From: an uncultured Bacilli bacterium | GTDB lineage: Bacteria > Bacillota_I > Bacilli_A > RFN20 > CAG-449 | Assembly: GCA_947627505.1 (NCBI GenBank) | Contig: CANQWG010000010.1 | Location: 1 to 35,037, forward strand | Reading direction: 5' to 3' | DNA length: 35,037 bases | The notes under the pieces: model-generated | What the model was told of the DNA's origin: nothing | What the model saw: the letters and a program-made list of their open reading frames with translations, nothing else | Database searches by the model: none | In this document: one piece after another, positions 25,571 to 34,928 of the stretch | How positions within the stretch are numbered: position 1 is the stretch's first letter | Layout: every line of letters starts with the position of its first letter | Position numbers and translations under genes: made by a program

Positions 25571-28500
25571 CTATTCGATCACGACGCTCAATTTATCGAT
25601 TTCACCATCGCGGATTTTTTCCGCCAAGGAACCTACCACTTCATCGTATTTTTGATTATCGATAATGTAGGTTAATTTAGTTTTTTCGTAAGCATTGATA
25701 TTTTTAGGATTGATGTAAGTAACTTTTACTTTATTCAATAACTTAAAGCTGAAAGTACCATCCTTTTTAAAGAATCTCTTTTCCAACAATGGATTTAAAT
25801 TCAATTTCAATTGCTGATCCTTGACCACAAATAAATTTTTGCCAAAGATCATCGTATTAAACATGTCGAGGAACTCTGCGTTAGCCCCAGTCAACCTTGC
25901 AAAGAATCCCTGTCCATGCAACTTATCATCCGGATTACAAGTCGGGACAATAAACGAAGAACTTTCAAGTGGACTTCTTCCATAAATATAAGGATCGAGA
26001 TTATAGACGAAATTACTCTTTATTTCCCGATAAAATTCACGGTAATAACCACCTTTTAAAAGTCCTAAAAGATACTTATATGTCATGTGCAAAAATACAC
26101 ATTCTCGCTCTAACCAACCTTTGGTGAAAGCGTGGACACGTCCGATTTCAAATGGAGCCTCATCAAGCGAAGCGCAGGTTTTATACATTTTAATGACCGG
26201 ATCATAGAGCTCTGTCTTTTTTATCGCTTTATAATCTGCTCTTGAAGTTATCTCTTTTCCGACTTTGAATGAACGGGCGCTTGCTTCAAGGAATAGAGGA
26301 ATCATTTTTAAGTTAAACGATTTCACTTTTATCGAAGGATAACCATTGTGATTGATCTTGTCTAATTTTTCATAATCTTGAACTTCATAAACTAAATATG
26401 ACGGAATAATTCCGTGATTGAGTTTTTTAGACTCTATGATTCCTTCAATAAGAATCTCACGTAAGCGTTTAAAAAGCAGAATCACTTTCTTGACTTTGAT
26501 CTTCCTAACTTTTCCTATAACATCGATGTGTGTCACAGCGCGCATTTTTTCACGGCTTGTAGTCACTAAATCCCAATAATCAAACGAAGATAATTCGTGA
26601 CGTCTTAGTGCTTTAGTAAGTCGATCGATATCGCAATAGAGACTATATTGTTCATTTAAAAGAGAAATTTCACGATCCTTAAAGGAGCCGCTATACTCTA
26701 AGAAAAATTCAATGAGCCTTAAAAGTTCGATTGATTCGCCGACACTAGAAGCAAAAAGTCCCGGAAGTCCGTTCATCGCATCGTTCCACCCTGGTTTTTC
26801 GCATTCCATTTCGATTCCCAATTGACGTGAATCCAAAGTGGAAAATTTTACAAGCGCTAAATTGACGATTTTCGAGATCAAAGTAGTTTGATAAATTTGT
26901 CCGTTTTTATCTTTAAGCCAATCGGTGTTATTTAAATCTAAATGGCGTTCTTCACACTCTTTTTTTAATTTTTTAAGATCGATGGCGCCGTATTGGCGAA
27001 TTCTTCCATCAGGAAGTAAGCAATATTTTTCATCGCGCGGTTCAACCATCACCGGGGAATAAAAATATTGGTAATCGTCGCGAAAAAGAAGCTCTTCTAC
27101 ATGATCTGGATAAACACTTACATAGTTATATAATAAATCGACATTGTAAGTCCAATGATCGATCCAATAGCCTTCGCCAAAATTCGCTTCGATCATTAAC
27201 GAAGAATTGGCAATCAATTCTTCAAAATGCTTTTCATATTCAGCATCTTTTTTCTGATCTTTTAAATAAGCGTAAAGAGATGACGGTTCATACGCTTTTG
27301 AAACTAAGGCTTCTAATGTTTGATCGTGATATTTTGAAAGATCGTATTCTTTTTTTATTTCAAAGCGCGGAGGACGGACATTTAAAGGATTTTGACCATC
27401 CAGCTGAATTAAATCAAAAAACATTTTGATATTGTAATCTTTGACAAACGGATAAAAATAAATGTCACTGCGCCGATTTTGATTTACATCTCTAAAATTG
27501 CCTTCGCCTGAAGAATAATATTTATCCGCTATTTTAAAGAAATTATAATCTCTTTCCATGTCGCCATGTTTACGGCTATAGACATAGTAAGGAACGCCTT
27601 TAGATATCTCGATAGGAAATCCGCCGCGAAGATTATTATCCAATAACGCTTGCTTGGCATACATATCAAAAAGCGGAATATTTGAAGAAACCTCAATCGG
27701 TGAAAGTAATTCTTCCACTAAATTTTGCGATTCATCGATCATCGCTTCGATTTTTTGAATAGTAATATGCTCTAGTTCATCATGGAAACTAATTTGATCG
27801 TCAAACTTTCCGTATATCGAAGCAAATTGATATTTTTCATGGGCTTTGAGTTTAAATTTCGCATAAGAGAAAGCAGATGGTAATTTATTTTCGGTTTGCT
27901 GTTTATCAAAGGATAAGATTCCTTTTTTGAAGTTACGGGCTTCAATAAGCGATAAATCATTGCCGAATACCACAGAACCGTCGACGATATTCAAAAGCTT
28001 TTCTCCATCTTGATTTACCGATAAAAAGGCATTGCCACTTTTAACTTCTTTAACTTCGCTACAATCGGCAGTCGAAGTCTTGAATTTAACAAACGGCATC
28101 CTTTTTTCTAGATCATGCACTTCACAATAAGCCGCCATCAACGAAACTAATTCTTTGTAATCGACATTTGAAAGTCCATGTGGGAAAAAGATCGGAAGAC
28201 CATCGATCATTTCAAATTCACTTTGATGATCCGCGAGATTTTCAATCGTTACTTTTCTTATAAGTCCGCTATAAGGACGATGTGGCACGTTGCTATAACT
28301 AATTGTAACACGGACATTTTTTTCGATGGTTTCAATGGTGAGTTTAGCTTTATCGATCGCCATTTTGGTTTTGTGATTATCAAGTGAAGCAAAAGGCTCA
28401 AAATACTTTCCGTTGATTTTTAAAAAAGTCCTAAAGGCTTTTAAATTGATATTTTGATAGGCTAATGTCGCACTATCGAAAGGAATAATCGGCGTCGACT

Positions 28501-28666
28501 TGGAATTGACCCCGAAAGAAGAAATCGCTTGACCGCGCGAGCAATAGAAAGTCCACATCGGCTTTCCGTCTACTCCGCTGACCGCAGGAAAAAAAGATGA
28601 AAACGTTTTAGCGTTTTGATAATCTTCGATCACAAATGTTTCCCCGGCAAAATAGTACTTGACCAT
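25571..28666 (-). CDS. GH94/GH149/GH161-type phosphorylase, probably beta-1,3-oligoglucan phosphorylase
   Basis: 1031 residues without a signal peptide, so cytoplasmic. The N-terminal 300 residues are beta-rich and a helical (alpha/alpha)6 barrel region follows. Motifs seen: DMERDYNFFK (369-378), GEGNFRDVNQNRRSD (387-401), NFGEGYWIDHWTYN (near 500, the likely catalytic Asp region), and KPGWNDAMNGLPGLFASS (near 645). These match the inverting-phosphorylase clan of GH94, GH149 and GH161. The length and the laminarinase next door favour GH161, which uses phosphate to release alpha-glucose-1-phosphate from beta-1,3-oligoglucans. Assignment to GH161 rather than GH94 is by recollection of motifs and context, not by search. 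The start has GGAG upstream. Confidence 0.78.
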   Translation of the reverse strand: MVKYYFAGETFVIEDYQNAKTFSSFFPAVSGVDGKPMWTFYCSRGQAISSFGVNSKSTPIIPFDSATLAYQNINLKAFRTFLKINGKYFEPFASLDNHKTKMAIDKAKLTIETIEKNVRVTISYSNVPHRPYSGLIRKVTIENLADHQSEFEMIDGLPIFFPHGLSNVDYKELVSLMAAYCEVHDLEKRMPFVKFKTSTADCSEVKEVKSGNAFLSVNQDGEKLLNIVDGSVVFGNDLSLIEARNFKKGILSFDKQQTENKLPSAFSYAKFKLKAHEKYQFASIYGKFDDQISFHDELEHITIQKIEAMIDESQNLVEELLSPIEVSSNIPLFDMYAKQALLDNNLRGGFPIEISKGVPYYVYSRKHGDMERDYNFFKIADKYYSSGEGNFRDVNQNRRSDIYFYPFVKDYNIKMFFDLIQLDGQNPLNVRPPRFEIKKEYDLSKYHDQTLEALVSKAYEPSSLYAYLKDQKKDAEYEKHFEELIANSSLMIEANFGEGYWIDHWTYNVDLLYNYVSVYPDHVEELLFRDDYQYFYSPVMVEPRDEKYCLLPDGRIRQYGAIDLKKLKKECEERHLDLNNTDWLKDKNGQIYQTTLISKIVNLALVKFSTLDSRQLGIEMECEKPGWNDAMNGLPGLFASSVGESIELLRLIEFFLEYSGSFKDREISLLNEQYSLYCDIDRLTKALRRHELSSFDYWDLVTTSREKMRAVTHIDVIGKVRKIKVKKVILLFKRLREILIEGIIESKKLNHGIIPSYLVYEVQDYEKLDKINHNGYPSIKVKSFNLKMIPLFLEASARSFKVGKEITSRADYKAIKKTELYDPVIKMYKTCASLDEAPFEIGRVHAFTKGWLERECVFLHMTYKYLLGLLKGGYYREFYREIKSNFVYNLDPYIYGRSPLESSSFIVPTCNPDDKLHGQGFFARLTGANAEFLDMFNTMIFGKNLFVVKDQQLKLNLNPLLEKRFFKKDGTFSFKLLNKVKVTYINPKNINAYEKTKLTYIIDNQKYDEVVGSLAEKIRDGEIDKLSVVIE

Positions 28667-28694
28667 GTCGTATCTCCTTTAAACTTCTAAAAAA

Positions 28695-30044
28695 TTAATA
28701 AATAGCGGTCGGATATGGATTTCTGAAAGTCGGAATTCCTCCCTCAACAATATTCCATATTTCAGTCGAGAATGAGGAATAAAGGCTACTGCTTTTCATT
28801 TCGTCTTCGGTTTTAACCACACAATTGATGAAATGACCCATATCTTCATTGCCACTGCTTTCTTTATTGACCGCTAAATGCGTTTGGCCAAATGGTCGTA
28901 TGCCATATGCTCCTTCATTGAAGGCTAAAGCAACGCAATTTGACGCTGTCGCCCAGCTTTTGCCGATTCCGGCATAGACGCCGGTAGTAACCAATCCGTT
29001 TGAATCGGTCCATCCCTTATCACCGTTATAAAAAATGTGTGAAACTTCAACGACATCTTCAGTTTCAGGATTATCGTAACTTTCCTCATCAAAATCGGTA
29101 AACTGCGGTAAAATTTCCGCTTTAGCAAGACTTATGACGTTACGGATTTCGCCTTTTCCCTGAAGTCCGACAATACCGCCGACATTGCAATCGTCGTCAT
29201 AGAAGTGAGTTGAAGCAACCGCCGAACAATCCTTGTCAATAAAGACATTTTCAATAATGCCATTGCAAGTTCCGGCAACCACCCCTACTATCGTCTTTCC
29301 GACAATATCGCAATTCATGAAAGACACGTTGCGCACAACACCGCTAGGTCCGATATTTTGGAATACTCCAAATTCAGTGCCTTCGCGATGAGATTCATCT
29401 TCAAAAACGTATCCGCGACCATGATATTGTTCTTCGGTGCTTTCAGGGTGCAAGGAATATTTGGTTGAAATGTTTTTAATTGCAAATCCATTACCATCGA
29501 AGATACCGCCGAATTCTTGATTGTAGTGAGAATCACTTTCTGAATATCCTAAAGGTTCAAAATTAGAAACCCCGGATAAATCGATATCTTTACCTAAGAT
29601 ATAAGAACCCATAGGACGATTGTTGATGTCTTGTAAATCGTCTGGAGTGTTAATGACTTTATCGACCATAAAACAATCTTGGTAAATCATTTTTCCTTCA
29701 ACTCGAATGCCAAAACGATTGTCCCCAGAAGCGATTAAAAGCTTTCCGTTTTCGTCTTTTAGCACATCGCTATTGATTGAAAGAATTCCGTCTCGATAAT
29801 CAAAATCTTCTTCGTAAATTAAGATTCTTCCGATTGAAATATCAAGAATATTCTCCTCAATATCCACTTTAAAAGAAATCTTTTCGGGAATGTTAGAAAG
29901 ATCGACATAAGGGGTTTTCGTAAAATAACGATCGCCCTTTTCTAAATACACATTTTTGGGGCTTGAAGCACACGCGCTTAAAGCACCACATCCACTTACC
30001 ATTGATACCGCTAATAATAGCGATGTTAATATTCTTCTCTTCAT
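28695..30044 (-). CDS. Surface lipoprotein with beta-helix (GLUG-like) repeats
   Basis: 449 residues. The signal peptide has a lipobox at Cys19 (MVSGC); a second possible Cys at 25 (LSAC) also fits. A short beta domain is followed from about residue 130 by repeating strands ending in Gly-Asx turns: IFDGNGFAIKNIS, VFQNIGPSGVVRNVSFMNCDI, VVAGTCNGIIENVFID, IVGLQGKGEIRNVIS. This is the pattern of right-handed parallel beta-helices with GLUG-like repeats. The C-terminal signature STEIWNIVEGGIPTFRN recurs in the neighbouring lipoprotein. No catalytic motif is recognised. Binding or cutting of beta-glucan at the surface is an inference from the operon. Confidence 0.72.
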   Translation of the reverse strand: MKRRILTSLLLAVSMVSGCGALSACASSPKNVYLEKGDRYFTKTPYVDLSNIPEKISFKVDIEENILDISIGRILIYEEDFDYRDGILSINSDVLKDENGKLLIASGDNRFGIRVEGKMIYQDCFMVDKVINTPDDLQDINNRPMGSYILGKDIDLSGVSNFEPLGYSESDSHYNQEFGGIFDGNGFAIKNISTKYSLHPESTEEQYHGRGYVFEDESHREGTEFGVFQNIGPSGVVRNVSFMNCDIVGKTIVGVVAGTCNGIIENVFIDKDCSAVASTHFYDDDCNVGGIVGLQGKGEIRNVISLAKAEILPQFTDFDEESYDNPETEDVVEVSHIFYNGDKGWTDSNGLVTTGVYAGIGKSWATASNCVALAFNEGAYGIRPFGQTHLAVNKESSGNEDMGHFINCVVKTEDEMKSSSLYSSFSTEIWNIVEGGIPTFRNPYPTAIY

Positions 30045-30066
30045 ACTCTTTTGTCCTTAAATTCTA

Positions 30067-31491
30067 TTAAATATTTTTTAAAGACGGCATCTGATTATCG
30101 GTTAAGTTCCAAATAGTTTCGTTTAAACTATATTCAGAAGCCTTAGTTGACGCGTAATTTAGATTGATATGGTATGTGCTCAAATCCTTGATCGGTGCCC
30201 CATATTCGTAAGCTTGACCACCGATATTCGAAGCGCCTTGATTGGTGTAAAGATTCGTCACTTTAGCGTTTTGCTTAGTCATTAAAGTGTCACCGCCATT
30301 TGGATAAGCGACATCTGAATAAATCGTGCTTTTGCCTTCGGTATCGGCAATTTCAACGACGACATCACGAATAGTGCCATCTAAATTACCCGCGATTGCG
30401 GAACAGAAAGGAACATAATAATTGTTTTCTGCAGTGGCCCATTTACCCGTATCAAACGAATGATTGACTTTAAAGTAACAATTTTCAATCAATCCGTCAC
30501 AACCGGCCGTCAAGGCTCCCGTTCCCCATCCAGAACCATTTTCTGGAATCTCACATTCAAGTCCGAGATTACGAACAATACCGCTTTGTCCAAAATGAGG
30601 AATTTGATGTCCATGGTGCATCGTGATTTTCGAAAATAGTCCGGCATTTGCATGACCGCTTGCAGAACTTTCGATTTTGAAATTATAAACTTTGTATCCG
30701 CGGCCATCCAAAACACCCGCAAAAACGGTATTATTGCTCACAAAGGTTTCACCTTCTAAATCAATGTCGTTTGTCAAATAATATTTAGTTTCAAGCGGTT
30801 CTGAACCACGATTTTTAAATGCCGCCAGGAATTCAGCCTTGGTGCCGATCTCTTGCCACCCGGTAGAATAATCATCGCGGATATAGATGCTTTTTTGTGC
30901 TCTTAACACATATGGTCCCACTTCTGCTTCAAGATGAATGATCTCAGTTCCGGCTAAAGTCGGATGAAACTCTTGTTCGCTTCCGCCATTACCGATAAAA
31001 GTCCCTTTTTCATACTCATTTGACCAATGATATTTAACATCAAAGTTTTGAGGATTATGCAATTTCGCGGTAAATATCGGTTTTTGTCCGACTATAGACG
31101 GACTATCAACGTTAACTTCGATATCGAGAGTCGGAATCGTCGATTCAATGACATCGACCATATATGTTTTAATAACCGTTTCATCAGCTCTAGAAGTGAC
31201 GGTAATTTGAACGGTACCGACTTTAACACCGGTCACGATTCCATTTTGATCGACAGTTGCCACAGAATCATCGCTACTAGTGATCGTATATCCGTCACGA
31301 TTATCATCGTTTGTAATATCGATTACTAATCTTATCGAGGATTCGACTTGTACTGAAGTCGGTCCTGAAATCGAAAGTGTAATTTTATTTTCGTCAACAT
31401 CATCGTTGTTGTTTTGAGAACAACCGCTTAAGGTTGTCACTCCGACTAAGAGTAAACTTAAGGATAGAATCATCAATTTTGAGGTTTTCAT
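30067..31491 (-). CDS. Surface lipoprotein with Big2 domain and beta-helix repeats
   Basis: 474 residues. Lipobox LSGC at Cys24. A Big2 domain (about 37-115), an Ig-like beta domain (about 118-205) and then beta-helix repeats: VFAGVLDGRGYKVYNFKIE, FGQSGIVRNLGLEC, LTAGCDGLIENCYFKV, IAGNLDGTIRDVVVE. The end, LNETIWNLTDNQMPSLKN, parallels that of the following lipoprotein, so the two are paralogues that share the helix but differ in the front domain. The Big2 domain resembles those of the GH16 protein in the same operon, pointing to a common surface role. It lies 19 bases after the second permease gene. No enzyme motif recognised. Confidence 0.75.
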   Translation of the reverse strand: MKTSKLMILSLSLLLVGVTTLSGCSQNNNDDVDENKITLSISGPTSVQVESSIRLVIDITNDDNRDGYTITSSDDSVATVDQNGIVTGVKVGTVQITVTSRADETVIKTYMVDVIESTIPTLDIEVNVDSPSIVGQKPIFTAKLHNPQNFDVKYHWSNEYEKGTFIGNGGSEQEFHPTLAGTEIIHLEAEVGPYVLRAQKSIYIRDDYSTGWQEIGTKAEFLAAFKNRGSEPLETKYYLTNDIDLEGETFVSNNTVFAGVLDGRGYKVYNFKIESSASGHANAGLFSKITMHHGHQIPHFGQSGIVRNLGLECEIPENGSGWGTGALTAGCDGLIENCYFKVNHSFDTGKWATAENNYYVPFCSAIAGNLDGTIRDVVVEIADTEGKSTIYSDVAYPNGGDTLMTKQNAKVTNLYTNQGASNIGGQAYEYGAPIKDLSTYHINLNYASTKASEYSLNETIWNLTDNQMPSLKNI

Positions 31492-31510
31492 ATTTTTATC
31501 TCCTTTATTA

Positions 31511-32455
31511 TTAACCTTTCAAACCACCGACTGAGGTGTTTTCCATAATCGTTTTCGAAAAGAAACAGAACATTAAAATTATCGGAATAATCGCCAAAGT
31601 TATCGTTGAAAATAACAAGACGTAGTTCCCTTCTTGCTGCATTTGATCGGCAAGAAGCCTTAAACCGACAGCGATGGTCGGCATATCCGGCAAATAAATC
31701 ATCGGAGTCATGTAATCGTTCCATTGTCCAATCAAGGTAATTACCGAAATCGCAATGATCGGGCCTTTAGCCATCGGCAATATAATCGAGAAGAAGATTT
31801 TAAAATCGGATGCTCCATCGATTTTTGCCGCTTCTACATAAGTCCACGATAAATTCTTAAAGAATGAATATAACAACATGAAATTCATTCCAAAACCGCC
31901 GCTATACAAGAAGATAACGCCGATTATCGTTCCGTCCAAACCGAGATTTTTCATCAATTGAATTTGACTTGGTAACGAACCGACGATTGGAATTATCATC
32001 GAGAAAATGACGACTGAAAAAATGACATTTCGACCCGGGAATTCGTATTTAGCAACGACATAGGCCGCACAACTTGAAACAAACACTGTCACTAAAGTAC
32101 CAAGTGAACAAATAAGAACAGACATCCCGAGCATTTGGAAAATATTGAAGTAATGTGTTTCCGAACTCGAATAAGTGAATGCTTCTAAGAAATTGTCAAA
32201 TGTCCACGAAGTCGGTAAACCTATGTAATCTTGAGCGTAATTGATCCGCGTTTTAAATGAATTGTAGAAAACCCAAATAAACGGATAAATATAAGTGATG
32301 GCAAAAAACAAGAAAATGATAAACATAAATACGAATAAAATCTTCTCGCCACGATGTCGTTTATAAAGCAAATCGTTTTTACGTTCGTAATCGCTTTGGC
32401 GAATAGCATTTTTCTTGGCTTTGACTTTTTGTTTAAAAAATGTCGAGATAGACAT
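31511..32455 (-). CDS. CUT1 sugar ABC permease, MalG-like
   Basis: 314 residues with six membrane helices and a basic N-terminus. The EAA loop that contacts the ATPase is EAAKIDGASDFKIFFSIILPMAKG near residue 200. The long first periplasmic-side loop and the GGFGMNFMLLYSFFKNL segment are typical of MalG-type permeases for oligosaccharides. The ATG lies inside the MalF stop (TAATG, one shared base), so translation of the pair is coupled. Imports glucan oligosaccharides with the MalF-like partner and the UgpC-type ATPase, by operon context. Confidence 0.92.
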   Translation of the reverse strand: MSISTFFKQKVKAKKNAIRQSDYERKNDLLYKRHRGEKILFVFMFIIFLFFAITYIYPFIWVFYNSFKTRINYAQDYIGLPTSWTFDNFLEAFTYSSSETHYFNIFQMLGMSVLICSLGTLVTVFVSSCAAYVVAKYEFPGRNVIFSVVIFSMIIPIVGSLPSQIQLMKNLGLDGTIIGVIFLYSGGFGMNFMLLYSFFKNLSWTYVEAAKIDGASDFKIFFSIILPMAKGPIIAISVITLIGQWNDYMTPMIYLPDMPTIAVGLRLLADQMQQEGNYVLLFSTITLAIIPIILMFCFFSKTIMENTSVGGLKG

Positions 32456-33387
32456 TAGAAATTCACCTCCTTAAAGAAGTGATTGAGCAAAGCTCTAGTT
32501 CCAAGCACGATCGGGGTACCGATAATGGTGCAAAATAAACCGATTGTCGCCGGATGGTTTTTAGCGACGTTAGTTGATTCACGGAAAATTTGTAATCCGA
32601 TTGTATTAGTGTTATTTTGTCCCGCCGTCAATAACATCGGTTGTAAATAAGTGCCAAAGACACCCATCATACCGAAAATAAATAGTGTAGTAATCGTCGG
32701 CCAAGTTAACGGGATAATAACATGGACGAACTCTTTTAAAGGCGGAACTCCGTCCATTTTAGAAGACTCCAAAATATCCCGAGGAATTCTTGCCATTCCG
32801 GCAGTAAGCATCATAACGTTGTATCCAATACCGGTCCAAAAGCAGAAAATCCATACCATCCATTGAGCCGTATCACCCATAAAGAAAGTAGAACTTTTAA
32901 GTCCAAAGAAATTGAAAATCGGAGTTAAAAATCCATTGTTTTCAAAAGCGGTTTTGTACACGAGCGTCAAAGCTACGATTGGAAGAATCGAAGGCAAGTA
33001 GAAAATGACCTTAAAAGCCCCGGCTGCATATATTTTTTTGAAGATAAAATACGCAAATAGCAAAGATATCGGCAAAGTAATCAAGCAGTTTAAGACAAAG
33101 TATACTAAACTCGCTTTATACATATTTGATATAACAGGATCCGAAAATTCTTGAAATAAATTATTATAGTTATAGAACAATTGATTCATCGGAACCCATT
33201 CGAGGCGCGAATTTCGTACCCATTGAAACGTTAATAAAATAGAATTGATGTTTACTCCAAACCACATCAAGCAAAAATGGAATACCGGATAAGCTAGCAT
33301 TAAAATAACGAAAAACGCAGTACGCGGAAATTTGCGCTTGCGTTTTTCATTTACTCCATTTTCTTTTTTTACAAAGACACTGCTCAT
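32455..33387 (-). CDS. CUT1 sugar ABC permease, MalF-like
   Basis: 310 residues with six membrane helices. The EAA-type loop is ESSKMDGVPPLKEFVHVIIPLTWP near residue 205. The N-terminal cytoplasmic stretch (KKENGVNEKRKRKFPR) is basic. It begins 1 base after the binding-protein stop and shares one base with the MalG-like gene. It forms the transport channel with that partner. Confidence 0.92.
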   Translation of the reverse strand: MSSVFVKKENGVNEKRKRKFPRTAFFVILMLAYPVFHFCLMWFGVNINSILLTFQWVRNSRLEWVPMNQLFYNYNNLFQEFSDPVISNMYKASLVYFVLNCLITLPISLLFAYFIFKKIYAAGAFKVIFYLPSILPIVALTLVYKTAFENNGFLTPIFNFFGLKSSTFFMGDTAQWMVWIFCFWTGIGYNVMMLTAGMARIPRDILESSKMDGVPPLKEFVHVIIPLTWPTITTLFIFGMMGVFGTYLQPMLLTAGQNNTNTIGLQIFRESTNVAKNHPATIGLFCTIIGTPIVLGTRALLNHFFKEVNF

Positions 33388-33388
33388 A

Positions 33389-34825
33389 TTAACTCACCAT
33401 CGCTGCGTTACAGAAACGAGCCCAGGATCCTTTAGCGGCATTGTATACGTCATTCATTACTCGATCAACGCTGTAGGCAACCGGATCAAGCATCGCATCA
33501 TTGTAATAACGAGTATTATTGATCCAGCAACAAACATCAGTATCACCATTAGCGATAACTAATGGCGAATTAGTCGCGTTAGAAATGTTTACAGAATCGC
33601 CCAATATCTCAATCATCGAAGCGATGTATTTATCTTTCGCCGCTAAATCACTCATATCGAAGGAACTATAATCAAACGCAAGGAATGGTCCTTCAGACAA
33701 TTCAACGAATTTTTTACAAGCCCATTCAGTCTGTAAGAAAAGGATGAATTGCTTGGCGAGATCTTTGCTTGGTGAATTTTCTGGAATAAGAATTGAATCT
33801 CCAAATCCGACCATGAAATTATAATAATCGCTTTCAGCACTGACACGTGGTGTTCTCATAAACTTAACGTCGAAAGTGAAATCGGCTTTTAACATTTGTT
33901 GGATTTCTCTTTTAGCCCATTGTCCATATGGAATCATGGCCGCCTTTTCTAAATAGAAATCAGTTTGTGCAGTCGACAAACTAGTACCATATGGTTCGCT
34001 ATTTGAATATTGTGGATTTTTTGCGATCAAATCGTGCCACATTTTAAATGCTTTTTTAAAGTTAGCGCCACGACCATCAGGATTGAAGTTTTCATAACTA
34101 TTGCTATAAGTCCCGTCATCACTTTGGAAAGTCATCCACTTATTGAAGTTTTCAACCCCTTCTAGTTCAGCCCACCATTCATATATTACATAATCCCAAT
34201 AATAATCTCTGGAATTTGGACCGCCGGCCCAAACAAACGGTGTTACAGTTCCATTAGTATCCTTAACTATCCTTGAACATAACGTAACCAATTCATCATA
34301 GGTGGTCGGTACTTCCCAACCATATTTTTCAAACATTGAAGAGTTATAAACTAATCCTCCGGCGCCTTGAGTCCAGTTAACTTTATAATAATGTTCTTCC
34401 CCGTTTTCATTTTTATAACGACTCAATTCTGGAGCTCCGTTAGAAAAACGATCCACAAATTTTTTACCGGTGCTTTCATCGACGACCGTGTCATATAAAT
34501 CATCGAGATTGGCTAATAAGCCACGTGAAGCGTAGTTTTGCCAATTGAGACCATGTGACATGTAAATGTCGTAATTGCTAACGCCGGTCAATTGTTCGTC
34601 GATCTTTTCAAGAATCAAAGAGTCCGTTTCAAATTCGACTCTAGTTCCAGTTTGATTAGTAAATTCTTGGGCAATTGCTTGTAACCATTCATCACCGTAA
34701 CCACCATTATAAGCGACGATGCTGAGGAAGCCACCTTCACGCGGACGTTCTTTTCCACTACCACAAGCAGTTAATGTTGTAGCAACCGCTAGCGCCAAAA
34801 ATGGTATTAGTTTCAACTTCTTCAT
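33389..34825 (-). CDS. Sugar-binding lipoprotein of the CUT1 importer
   Basis: 478 residues from the ATG at 34825. The signal peptide ends LTAC (Cys21). The mature protein has a family-1 solute-binding pattern: YNGGYGDEWLQAIAQEFTNQTGTRVEFE at the front, YDIYMSHGLNWQNYASRGLLANLDDLYD, and a C-terminal lobe with FMVGFGDSILIPENSPSKDLAKQFI. It captures oligosaccharides, here most likely laminari-oligosaccharides, for the MalF/MalG-like permeases; the ligand is inferred. The start was chosen by its AAGGAG Shine-Dalgarno and the signal peptide; a longer reading to 34906 would run through the promoter and operator. It is the first gene of the glucan operon. Confidence 0.93.
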   Translation of the reverse strand: MKKLKLIPFLALAVATTLTACGSGKERPREGGFLSIVAYNGGYGDEWLQAIAQEFTNQTGTRVEFETDSLILEKIDEQLTGVSNYDIYMSHGLNWQNYASRGLLANLDDLYDTVVDESTGKKFVDRFSNGAPELSRYKNENGEEHYYKVNWTQGAGGLVYNSSMFEKYGWEVPTTYDELVTLCSRIVKDTNGTVTPFVWAGGPNSRDYYWDYVIYEWWAELEGVENFNKWMTFQSDDGTYSNSYENFNPDGRGANFKKAFKMWHDLIAKNPQYSNSEPYGTSLSTAQTDFYLEKAAMIPYGQWAKREIQQMLKADFTFDVKFMRTPRVSAESDYYNFMVGFGDSILIPENSPSKDLAKQFILFLQTEWACKKFVELSEGPFLAFDYSSFDMSDLAAKDKYIASMIEILGDSVNISNATNSPLVIANGDTDVCCWINNTRYYNDAMLDPVAYSVDRVMNDVYNAAKGSWARFCNAAMVS

Positions 34826-34851
34826 TTTAAGATATCTCCTTTCGTTTGATA

Positions 34852-34863
34852 GAAATCGATTTC
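34852..34863. promoter_or_regulatory. LacI/CcpA-type operator O1 downstream of the -10 box
   Basis: GAAATCGATTTC is a perfect 12-base palindrome. With its flanks it matches the cre pattern TGWAANCGNTNWCA at all positions but the first and last. It lies at about +8 to +19 from the predicted start, where a bound repressor would block initiation or early elongation. Confidence 0.65.
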
Positions 34864-34877
34864 CTTTATCTATGTTA

Positions 34878-34906
34878 ATCATATAATGGAGGAAGAAAAT
34901 TGTCAA
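34878..34906 (-). promoter_or_regulatory. SigA-type promoter of the beta-glucan operon
   Basis: On the minus strand TTGACA (34901-34906), a 17-base spacer and TATGAT (34878-34883). The -35 box is perfect and the -10 box has five of six matches. The start is expected near 34871, giving a 46-base leader with a strong Shine-Dalgarno. It is flanked by operators O1 and O2. No second promoter or terminator was recognised down to the GH30 gene, so a transcript of about 15 kb is possible. Confidence 0.78.
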
Positions 34907-34914
34907 TAATAAAT

Positions 34915-34928
34915 TGAAATCGGTTTCA
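34915..34928. promoter_or_regulatory. cre-like operator O2 upstream of the -35 box
   Basis: TGAAATCGGTTTCA matches the catabolite-responsive element consensus TGWAANCGNTNWCA at every defined position. It ends 8 bases from the -35 box. Its centre is 64 bases, about six helical turns, from that of O1, a spacing suited to looping or cooperative binding. The binder may be CcpA or a dedicated LacI-family regulator of glucan use; neither is encoded in the window. The bases from here to the right edge hold no recognisable gene. Confidence 0.7.
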
